Source: DSXH01 sp037446915
Lineage (GTDB): Bacteria > Bacteroidota > Ignavibacteria > Ignavibacteriales > Melioribacteraceae
Length of the DNA stretch: 5,467 bases
NCBI GenBank assembly: GCA_037446915.1
Contig: JBBIHP010000143.1
Location: 1-5,467, forward strand
Direction: 5' to 3'
In this document: piece by piece, positions 1 to 5,467 of the stretch
Numbering within the stretch: the first letter of the stretch is position 1
Layout: each line of letters begins with the position of its first letter
Made by a program: the position numbers and the translations under genes
The notes under the pieces: generated by a model
What the model was told of the DNA's origin: nothing
Databases searched by the model: none
What the model saw: only the letters and a program-made list of their open reading frames with translations

Positions 1-585
1 GAACTCCCGAAAGAAGAAATTAAAACATACATGACGTATGCCCAATCATCCGTAAAGAGGTTGTATTCTTTAGTTGATGGATTATTAGAATGGTCACGCT
101 TAATACTTGGGCAGGTAAAGTTTAATCAGACTCAATGCAATTTACATTTTACAATGATGAGTGTTGTTAACCAATTAAAAATTCAACTTGAAGAAAAACA
201 GATTTCTGTTGTTAACCTAATGGAAGAAAAGTTAGAAACCCTGGCTGATGAAAATATGGTCACTTCCATTTTTAGAAATTTGATATCGAATGCGATAAAA
301 TATTCTAAACGGAATGGAAAACTTATGTTATCCAGCTCGGTCAAAAACGGTTTTATTGTTATTAAAATAAAAGATGAAGGTATAGGTATGAGTGAAGACG
401 TAAAAGAAAGCATCTTTAAACCTTCGAAGCATTCAACAACACGAGGAACGGAAGAAGAAGAAGGTTCCGGATTTGGTCTTTTATTGTGCAAAGAGATGAT
501 TGAATGGCATAATGGGTCAATCACTTTTGATAGCGAGCCTGGAAAAGGAACTACATTTACATTGAATTTCCCATTAATATCATAA
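1..585 (+). CDS. Sensor histidine kinase, C-terminal part (5' end outside window)
   Basis: This is the catalytic end of a two-component histidine kinase, which autophosphorylates a histidine using ATP and passes the phosphate to a receiver domain. The frame is open from the first base, so the ATG at 31 is almost certainly internal. Residues are counted from the first visible codon. About residues 1-40 are the second helix of the HisKA dimerisation domain (LLEWSR type); the H-box with the phosphorylated histidine lies upstream of the window. Residues about 80-194 form the HATPase_c domain: N-box RNLISNAIKYS with Asn97, G1 box DEGIG with Asp125, and G2 box GSGFGL at 155-160. The HSTTRGT segment before the G2 box, followed by an acidic run and then LLCKEM, resembles many Bacteroidota kinases. 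The protein ends right after the domain, with no receiver attached. The next kinase starts 11 bases downstream, suggesting one operon. The sensor part is unknown. Confidence 0.95.
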   Translation, partial: ELPKEEIKTYMTYAQSSVKRLYSLVDGLLEWSRLILGQVKFNQTQCNLHFTMMSVVNQLKIQLEEKQISVVNLMEEKLETLADENMVTSIFRNLISNAIKYSKRNGKLMLSSSVKNGFIVIKIKDEGIGMSEDVKESIFKPSKHSTTRGTEEEEGSGFGLLLCKEMIEWHNGSITFDSEPGKGTTFTLNFPLIS

Positions 586-596
586 TTGAGTTATAA

Positions 597-2588
597 ATGA
601 GAAGCCCGGAAGACATACTAATAAAAAAATTGGAATTAACACAGGAATCGACTGAACTACTCCGCCTGTTTAAGATGGCGTTTTATAGTTCCACTGAAGC
701 ATCTGCAATAATAGATAATTGTAAAATACTATTATGCAATCCGGCATTTAATATTCTATTTGGCTTCAATGCAAATGCAAATTTCAATAACCATGATATT
801 AACGATTTTATTTCTCCTTCTCATAGAAAAGATTTTAATAGAAAGCTTGGAACAATCATTCTAGAAAATACTATTTCGCATAATTTTGAATCGAGGGGTT
901 TAAAACATAATTCCAAGGAGTTTGATCTTCAGGTTGCTATTCATTCCGAAAAAATATCAGGTAATACATTTACATTTCTATCCTTCCGGGACATTACTGA
1001 TAAAAAATCTCTACAACAACAAATTCAAAAATTATCTTATGTTATTGAAAATTCTTCATCAATGGTAATAATAACCAACTCTGATAGATTGATTGAATAT
1101 ACCAATACAAGGTTTACAGAAATTTCAGGTTATTATTTCGAAGAGGTCTTCGGTAAGAAAATAGTTTTACTTGGTCAAGAAGAAGTTTCTGATATTCAGG
1201 AAAATGAAATCTGGAATCTGGTTAGACAGGAAAATAACTGGCGGGGAGAAATTAAAAATAAAAAGAAGTCCGGTGAAGAATACTGGGAATCGGTTTTTAT
1301 ATCACCTATTATAGATGAAAACGGTTCCATAAGCCATTTCCTTATTTTAAAGGACGATTTAACATTTAAAAAAGAAATTGAGCTTGAATTAAAACGAGCG
1401 CTCGATTGTGCTGAAGAAGCTAATAAACTTAAGTTCAACCTCCTTTCTAACATGAGTCATGAATTGAGGACACCACTTACAGGAATAATAGGGTTTTCAA
1501 GTTTATTACGTGATGAATTGATGGATACGGATCATGTTCAGATTACAGATAAAATATTGAAATCGAGCAAAAGATTATTAGTTACACTGAATTCGGTTCT
1601 AAACCTTGCAGAAATTGAATCGGGTAATTATCCAATCAGTTTAACAGAATTTAACTTAAGTACCTATACAAAATATTTCCTTACCAATTATGATAAGAAC
1701 GCTACCGAGAAAAATTTAACATTCGATATTGAGATAATTGACGACGAAATATGTGCTGTTGGCGACGAGAATTTATTTAAGCAAATTCTTATGCACATTA
1801 CCGATAACGCACTTAAGTTTACCAATATTGGCGGCGTTAAAGTTCAGGTAACAAGCCAGGAAGACGATCAGGGTAATCCTCAAGCTGTTGTAAAAGTAAT
1901 TGATTCGGGTATTGGAATTTGTGAAGATGACCAGACTAAAATTTTCAGAGAGTTCCGCCAGTTAAGCGAAGGAATTAGAAGAAATTTTGAAGGAAGCGGA
2001 TTAGGTTTATCTGTTGCTAAAAAGATGATTAAGCTAATGAAAGGCGACATTCATGTTAAAAGTAACCTGAACCAAGGTTCTACTTTTAGTATTATTCTTC
2101 CGGGTGCAAGAAAGTACATGTTTAATTCTGATCTTACAATTACTATTAAACCCAATCCGGATTTAAAGAATATCACTCCCGTAATCAAGAATCGTATAGC
2201 CGAAGAACGAGAGGTTTTACCTAGTATTCTAAGTATAGAAGATAACCTTCTCAATTCTGAACTTGTCAATCTTTTCCTCAGGAATATATTTACAGTGGAT
2301 AGTGCAAACAGCTACGACCAGGCATTGTATAAATTACGTACAGGTAAATACGATGCTGTGCTAATCGATATAAATTTAGGGAAGGGACCAAGTGGAATTG
2401 ATATTGCAAAAGAAATAAGAAATATGGCCGGTTATGAATTGATTCCACTTATCGCATTAACCGGTTATGCATTATTGAAAGATGAAAAATATCTTTTGAG
2501 CGAAGGATTCAACTTCTACTTACATAAACCATTCGATCGCGAAGACCTGATAAAAGTTCTTAACAAAGCTCTTAAGAAACATCATTAG
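597..2588 (+). CDS. Soluble hybrid sensor kinase, PAS-PAS-HisKA-HATPase-receiver
   Basis: This 663-residue hybrid histidine kinase has no signal peptide or membrane segment, so it should sense a cytoplasmic cue. Residues about 25-136 look like a divergent PAS domain. Residues about 148-262 are a clear PAS/PAC domain (EYTNTRFTEISGY, later NWRGEIKNKKKSGEEYW). HisKA has the H-box SHELRTPL with the phosphorylated His288. HATPase_c has Asn404 (TDNALKF), DSGIGI from Asp436, FREFRQ, and GSGLGLS from Gly466. After a linker of about 35 residues, a C-terminal receiver (about 543-663) has the acidic pair Glu548/Asp549, phosphoacceptor Asp591 (LIDINLG), Thr622 and Lys644 (HKPF), so all key residues are present. 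The PAS2 segment GKKIVLLGQ lacks the flavin-binding cysteine of LOV domains, and no haem motif is evident, so the ligand is unknown. ATG 597 is preceded by a weak GAG six bases upstream; Met27 is a less likely start. It is probably co-transcribed with the preceding kinase. No HPt protein or separate regulator is in view. Confidence 0.96.
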   Translation: MRSPEDILIKKLELTQESTELLRLFKMAFYSSTEASAIIDNCKILLCNPAFNILFGFNANANFNNHDINDFISPSHRKDFNRKLGTIILENTISHNFESRGLKHNSKEFDLQVAIHSEKISGNTFTFLSFRDITDKKSLQQQIQKLSYVIENSSSMVIITNSDRLIEYTNTRFTEISGYYFEEVFGKKIVLLGQEEVSDIQENEIWNLVRQENNWRGEIKNKKKSGEEYWESVFISPIIDENGSISHFLILKDDLTFKKEIELELKRALDCAEEANKLKFNLLSNMSHELRTPLTGIIGFSSLLRDELMDTDHVQITDKILKSSKRLLVTLNSVLNLAEIESGNYPISLTEFNLSTYTKYFLTNYDKNATEKNLTFDIEIIDDEICAVGDENLFKQILMHITDNALKFTNIGGVKVQVTSQEDDQGNPQAVVKVIDSGIGICEDDQTKIFREFRQLSEGIRRNFEGSGLGLSVAKKMIKLMKGDIHVKSNLNQGSTFSIILPGARKYMFNSDLTITIKPNPDLKNITPVIKNRIAEEREVLPSILSIEDNLLNSELVNLFLRNIFTVDSANSYDQALYKLRTGKYDAVLIDINLGKGPSGIDIAKEIRNMAGYELIPLIALTGYALLKDEKYLLSEGFNFYLHKPFDREDLIKVLNKALKKHH

Positions 2589-2700
2589 TCTTTACACATT
2601 TCCCTTACTACTATTTTTAATTAGTCACTCTTTAGGCCTTTCTTAATTTATCTATTAAGCCAGAAAATGAAAAAAAAGTTTTTTCTTTGAACAAAAAAGG

Positions 2701-2725
2701 AAGACCATGCTTGGGACATGGTCTT
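2701..2725 (+). terminator. Rho-independent terminator in the convergent gap, probably bidirectional
   Basis: A perfect 9-base inverted repeat, AAGACCATG and CATGGTCTT, encloses a 7-base loop. On the plus strand the T-run is at 2724-2729, so the hairpin can end the kinase transcript 112 bases after its stop at 2588. On the minus strand the hairpin is followed by CC and then six Ts (complement of 2693-2698), so it can also end the regulator transcript. Its position between two converging operons fits a shared terminator. Stem and T-runs are seen directly; two-way use is inferred. Confidence 0.8.
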
Positions 2726-2757
2726 TTTTGAAGGGCTTATGTGGGCTTTAGGGTAAA

Positions 2758-2874
2758 TTATTTGGGCTTATCTTCAACAACAATTATCTCTATGGTATTA
2801 TCGTAATAGGTCTTAAAATGTTTAGGGGGATTAATAATTTTTTTTAATGCTGTAAAATGAACTGAAAACGGGAA
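2758..2874 (-). other. Open 38-codon stretch in frame behind the regulator stop codon
   Basis: Directly after the TAA of the sigma-54 regulator, the same reading frame stays open for 38 codons and ends at another TAA (complement of 2758-2760). The conceptual peptide starts FPFSVHFTALKK and ends TIEIIVVEDKPK; the middle contains NPPKHFKTYYD. It has no ATG, GTG or TTG start, so it is not proposed as an independent gene. It could be a former C-terminal tail cut off by a new stop codon, the remnant of another gene, or chance. The mixed charged and hydrophobic ending looks protein-like. The hairpin at 2701-2725 follows 32 bases later on this strand. I recognise no family. Confidence 0.3.
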
Positions 2875-4266
2875 TTAAATAACCTGACGTGTTACTTCTA
2901 TACCCAGCTGTTCCATTCGGTACCGGAGTTTACTGCGTGATAAACCGAGTATTTTAGCAGCTTTTACCTGGTTTCCATTGGTTATTTGAAGTGTTTTAAG
3001 AATCAGACTTTTTAGAACCACATCTATTTTTATTCCGCTTGATGGAATGCTAAGAACAAATTTATCATCAGAAGTTTTATCAGTATTCTTTGTATCAAGA
3101 AGATTAGAAAAATGATGTTCCTTCAGTTCATCCTCCTCGCACAATAAGACCACCCGTTCAACAATATTTCTTAATTCTCTAACATTTCCCTTCCAGAAAT
3201 AATTCTTTAACAGATCAATAGCGCTTGAATCGATTGAATGGATTTCTTTTCCAAACTTTTGAGAAAATTCTTTAAGAAGAGAGTAAGCAATATATGGTAT
3301 ATCATCTTTTCTCTCTCTAAGCGGCGGAATTAATATTTTGGCGACATTCAATCTGTAAAAAAGATCCTCTCTAAAATTTCCTTTTTCAATTTCATCTTCA
3401 AGATTTCTATTTGTAGCAGCTAATACTCTAACATTTACAGATATTTCCTTTTCACCACCAAGCCGGTAAAATTTTCTTTCCTGTAAAACTCTAAGAAGTT
3501 TAACCTGCATATCGAGACTGAGCTCGCCGATTTCATCCAGAAGAAGCGTGCCCCCGTTAGCTAATTCGAACTTTCCTAATTTGGTTTTTTGAGAAGCTCC
3601 TGTAAACGCACCTTTTTCGTGTCCGAACAATTCACTTTCTGCAAGGTCGCGTGGAATTGTTGCACAGTTGATTGTAATAAATGGTGCAGAACTCCTAGGG
3701 CTTTGTTGATGGATAAATTTTGCAAAGACTTCTTTACCTGTTCCGCTTTCACCTTCAAGTAAAATTGTTGTATCACTACTCTTTGCAAGTTTTTCAACAG
3801 AAGCAAGTAGTTTTTGAATTTTTGTGCTTTTACCAAAAAAATCTCTTGTTAATTCATCTGTTTCCAGAATCGTATTTAACCTGTTCACTTCGGATTTAAG
3901 CCGAACATTCTCTAATGCTTTATCCAGAACAATTGAGAGTTGTTCAATATCGATCGGTTTTAAAAGAAAGTCGAATGCACCTGATTTTATTGATGTTACC
4001 GCCATTTTTACATCTGCATATCCGGTAATCATAATAACAGGAATTTCTCTAAAACTCTTTTTAAGAATTTTTAATATGTCGATGCCATTATGTGTAGTTA
4101 AATAAATATCGAGAAGAATAACATCGGGTTGAAATTCTGCAGTAACGTCTTTTGCTTCATCAGCGTTTAGGCAAGTCCGAACAATATAATTCTGTTTTGA
4201 TAATACTTTTTTAAGCGACGTGGCAACAAGTTCATCATCATCAATTATTAAGATTTTAGGTTCCAT
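2875..4266 (-). CDS. NtrC-family sigma-54-dependent response regulator
   Basis: This is a full-length (463-residue) transcription activator of the NtrC/AtoC/ZraR type. The receiver domain (about 4-115) has the acidic cluster Asp9-Asp11, phosphoacceptor Asp53 (LLDIYL), Thr81 and Lys103. A helical linker (about 116-142) leads to the AAA+ sigma-54 activation domain (about 145-385). There, Walker A is GESGTGKE (Lys178), the sigma-54-contacting loop is an intact GAFTGA (219-224), Walker B is LLLDEIGE (Asp244/Glu245), sensor I is ATNRN, the arginine-finger region is FREDLFYRL (Arg299/Arg305), and sensor II is GNVREL (360-365). Residues about 418-456 form a Fis-type helix-turn-helix (VKAAKILGLSRSKLRYRM). 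All residues needed for phosphorylation, ATP hydrolysis and polymerase remodelling are present. It starts 14 bases after the stop of the kinase at 4281-4970, with a GAG eight bases before its ATG, so the two are surely cognate and co-transcribed. Its targets are unknown, so no gene symbol is given. Confidence 0.97.
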   Translation of the reverse strand: MEPKILIIDDDELVATSLKKVLSKQNYIVRTCLNADEAKDVTAEFQPDVILLDIYLTTHNGIDILKILKKSFREIPVIMITGYADVKMAVTSIKSGAFDFLLKPIDIEQLSIVLDKALENVRLKSEVNRLNTILETDELTRDFFGKSTKIQKLLASVEKLAKSSDTTILLEGESGTGKEVFAKFIHQQSPRSSAPFITINCATIPRDLAESELFGHEKGAFTGASQKTKLGKFELANGGTLLLDEIGELSLDMQVKLLRVLQERKFYRLGGEKEISVNVRVLAATNRNLEDEIEKGNFREDLFYRLNVAKILIPPLRERKDDIPYIAYSLLKEFSQKFGKEIHSIDSSAIDLLKNYFWKGNVRELRNIVERVVLLCEEDELKEHHFSNLLDTKNTDKTSDDKFVLSIPSSGIKIDVVLKSLILKTLQITNGNQVKAAKILGLSRSKLRYRMEQLGIEVTRQVI

Positions 4267-4280
4267 AAGTATTTCTCAAT

Positions 4281-4970
4281 TTACACTTTGAATATAATAT
4301 AAAACTTGGAACCTTTACCATAGACAGAGTCGAATAAAAATTCGGCTTTCATTTCATCCAATAAACTTTTACAAACCATTAAACCAACACCGGATCCCTC
4401 AGATTTACTTGTAAAATACCCCTGTTTAATTTTTTGAACGTCTTCTGGTTTTATTCCACAGCCAAAATCTTCTACTTCCCATTTTATTTTACGAACATCT
4501 GGATTTTCTATTAGTCCTGTTCTTATAATAATTCTGTTTTTATTTGAAGATGCTTCAATTGCATTGTTAATAAGGTTAATTATTACCTGTAAAAGTTTAT
4601 TTTCTATTGCATTTATCTGCGGAAGATTTGCATCAAGATACTTCTCAATTATTATTTGCTTTTTAGTAGCGGTAGAACTAATAATTTCGAGCGCTCTATC
4701 CGTAACCTTATTAATAGATGTTCCTTTTAGCGAAGCACTTGTCTTTTTAGTAAAATCGAGAACATCGGCAATAATGTGATTTATTCTATCGAAAGCTTCG
4801 AGCGAGGAGTTAATTGATTCAACTATCTCACCCGCGAGTTCCTTTTCGCTCATTTTCATGTAATCCAGGTTTAATTTTATTGCAGATAAAGGATTACGGA
4901 CCTCGTGAAGTAAACTGGCGGTTAATTTTCCAATAATAGTCAGCTTGTTATTCTGTATTAGATCTTCCAC
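4281..4970 (-). CDS. Minimal NtrB-type histidine kinase without sensor domain, GTG start
   Basis: This 229-residue protein consists almost only of the kinase core. The HisKA domain begins at once, with the H-box LLHEVRNPLSAIKLN and phosphorylated His22. The HEVRNP form is typical of kinases paired with NtrC-type regulators. HATPase_c follows: N-box NLINNAIEAS (Asn136), G1 box EDFGCGI (Asp168), F-box-like GYFTSKSEG, and G2 box GSGVGL (192-197). Relatives usually carry a PAS, GAF or periplasmic sensor before the core, and none is present here. The start is GTG at 4968-4970. No other ATG, GTG or TTG occurs in frame before His22, and an in-frame TAA lies 18 bases upstream (4989-4991), so a longer form would need a sequence error. 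There is no Shine-Dalgarno sequence before it. There is no membrane segment, so it acts in the cytoplasm and probably takes its signal from another protein. The regulator gene follows after 14 bases, and phosphotransfer from His22 to its Asp53 is the likely reaction. Confidence 0.93.
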   Translation of the reverse strand: MEDLIQNNKLTIIGKLTASLLHEVRNPLSAIKLNLDYMKMSEKELAGEIVESINSSLEAFDRINHIIADVLDFTKKTSASLKGTSINKVTDRALEIISSTATKKQIIIEKYLDANLPQINAIENKLLQVIINLINNAIEASSNKNRIIIRTGLIENPDVRKIKWEVEDFGCGIKPEDVQKIKQGYFTSKSEGSGVGLMVCKSLLDEMKAEFLFDSVYGKGSKFYIIFKV

Positions 4971-5184
4971 AATAATATTATTTTGTTTTTATATGACTAT
5001 ATGTTAGTGTGTTGAAAATTTAAGCATGTCAAAAATAACAAAGATTTATATTCGAAAGAACCTTGGATTAAATTTATAATAAGTTTTATAAAGTTGTAAA
5101 TTTTAGTTATGATTTTACAGGAAGGGATGGATTATTTTTTAAGTATGTAATTATATTATAAAAAAATACAATTGCTGCATATAA
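4971..5184 (-). promoter_or_regulatory. AT-rich leader region of the kinase-regulator pair (putative promoter)
   Basis: This noncoding stretch must hold the promoter of the minus-strand pair unless the pair is read from the chemotaxis gene through its terminator. Two partial matches overlap. TATTTTTG (complement of 5030-5037) fits the Bacteroidota -7 element TAnnTTTG, but lacks a TTTG at the usual distance upstream. TTGACA (complement of 5027-5032) is a perfect -35 box but has no good -10 at 16-18 bases. No GG-N10-GC sigma-54 promoter is seen. An imperfect AT-rich dyad, AAATTTA at 5070-5076 and TAAATTT at 5097-5103, could be an operator but may be chance. No gene is supported here on either strand. 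Confidence 0.3.
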
Positions 5185-5209
5185 AAAGAGCGGTTATTAA
5201 CCGCTCTTT
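5185..5209 (-). terminator. Rho-independent terminator of the chemotaxis gene
   Basis: The inverted repeat AAAGAGCGGTT / AACCGCTCTTT forms an 11-base perfect stem with a three-base loop. Read on the minus strand it is followed by further Ts (complement of 5183-5187), and it begins 25 bases after the stop codon of the chemotaxis gene. The plus-strand T-run is short and interrupted, and no plus-strand gene leads into it, so minus-strand termination is the simple reading. It should separate the chemotaxis gene from the kinase-regulator pair downstream. Confidence 0.85.
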
Positions 5210-5234
5210 CTTATGAATTTATTTCAATTATTAG

Positions 5235-5467
5235 TTATACATGAACAATCTTACCGTTTTTTCTAACTCCAAAATGCGATCTGTCCGATTGTATATTTCT
5301 GGTTTCATTATCTATCTTAAACTGATTCACCAGATTCTGTAATCTCTCGGTTAACCTGTTCAAATCCTCTGCTGCTCTGGCTATCTGCTGGGTTCCTGAT
5401 GCGGATTGATGCGTTACTGCAGAGATCGATTCGATATTCTTACTTATCTGTTCTGCTGCAGATGATT
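5235..5467 (-). CDS. Methyl-accepting chemotaxis protein, C-terminal 76 residues (5' end outside window)
   Basis: The minus strand is open from the window edge to a TAA at 5235-5237. The visible protein begins SSAAEQISKNIESISAVTHQ and continues with SASGTQQIARAAEDLN, then LTERLQNLVNQFKI. This heptad-patterned, Ala/Ser/Glu/Gln-rich sequence is the distal arm of the cytoplasmic signalling domain of a methyl-accepting chemotaxis protein, including the C-terminal methylation helix that ends in the usual LVxQFK(I/L). The hairpin tip that binds CheA and CheW, any membrane segments and the ligand domain lie beyond the edge. After QFKI there is a tail of about 25 residues ending GKIVHV, without the NWETF-type pentapeptide that tethers CheR and CheB in enterobacterial receptors. 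It implies a chemotaxis or related Che-type pathway. Its own terminator follows, so it is probably transcribed apart from the kinase-regulator pair. Confidence 0.93.
   Translation of the reverse strand, partial: SSAAEQISKNIESISAVTHQSASGTQQIARAAEDLNRLTERLQNLVNQFKIDNETRNIQSDRSHFGVRKNGKIVHV

Noticed and set aside
183..524. Antisense reading frame of 113 codons opposite the first kinase, and similar ones at 1196-1453, 2051-2269, 3824-4105 and 4564-4779, plus an alternative frame at 3576-3836.
   Set aside because: Each lies wholly inside a clearly recognised kinase or regulator gene in another frame and has no protein-family features.
1041..1382. PAS2 of the hybrid kinase as a LOV photoreceptor.
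   Set aside because: The segment GKKIVLLGQ lacks the flavin-adduct cysteine of the GxNCRFLQ motif, so a generic PAS domain is the supportable call.
2667..2690. Short ORF with peptide MKKKFFL just before a hairpin, reminiscent of an attenuator leader peptide.
   Set aside because: No plus-strand gene follows for it to control, it has no ribosome-binding site, and it is explained by A-run and T-run low complexity.
2693..2729. Hairpin with flanking A- and T-runs as an insertion-sequence end or attachment site.
   Set aside because: No transposase, target duplication or second copy is present, and its position between convergent genes fits a terminator.
5109..5150. Small plus-strand ORF (MILQEGMDYFLSM) in the gap upstream of the kinase-regulator pair.
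   Set aside because: Thirteen codons, no ribosome-binding site and no recognisable product; the length is expected by chance.
5192..5204. GG and GC in this segment as a possible sigma-54 -24/-12 promoter.
   Set aside because: The spacing is nine bases, not ten, and both elements are the arms of the terminator hairpin.

Overview
The window is a signal-transduction island. It holds four two-component or chemotaxis genes plus the tail of a fifth, all AT-rich and with similar codon use. I see no phage, insertion sequence, CRISPR array, tRNA or rRNA. The organism is a bacterium that combines hybrid PAS kinases of a style common in Bacteroidota, weak or absent Shine-Dalgarno sequences, a sigma-54-dependent NtrC-type regulator and a methyl-accepting chemotaxis protein. 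This mix fits an Ignavibacteria/Melioribacter-like lineage on the Bacteroidota-Chlorobi side. That placement is inferred from style and not proven by any marker gene.

Layout. At 1-585 (+) is the C-terminal part of a histidine kinase that begins upstream of the window. Eleven bases later, 597-2588 (+) encodes a complete soluble hybrid kinase, PAS-PAS-HisKA-HATPase-receiver. The two probably share one transcript. A 286-base convergent gap follows (2589-2874). It holds a hairpin with T-runs on both strands and an open stretch that continues the frame of the next gene beyond its stop codon. On the minus strand, 4281-4970 is a minimal histidine kinase with no sensor domain and a GTG start. It is followed after 14 bases by 2875-4266, an NtrC-family sigma-54 activator. 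These two form a classic kinase-regulator pair. A 264-base AT-rich gap (4971-5234) must contain the promoter of the pair. It also carries the terminator of the last gene, a methyl-accepting chemotaxis protein (5235-5467, minus) of which only the C-terminal 76 residues are inside the window.

How they work together. The minus-strand kinase (His22) most likely phosphorylates the regulator (Asp53), which then remodels sigma-54 RNA polymerase through its GAFTGA-bearing AAA+ domain. I found no convincing -24/-12 promoter in either gap, so the target genes are probably elsewhere. The plus-strand kinases have no separate response regulator in view; the hybrid kinase carries its own receiver domain. 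The signal, partners and target genes of all these proteins cannot be read from the window. The sequence looks like an ordinary signalling cluster. The least explained item is the open 38-codon extension behind the regulator.
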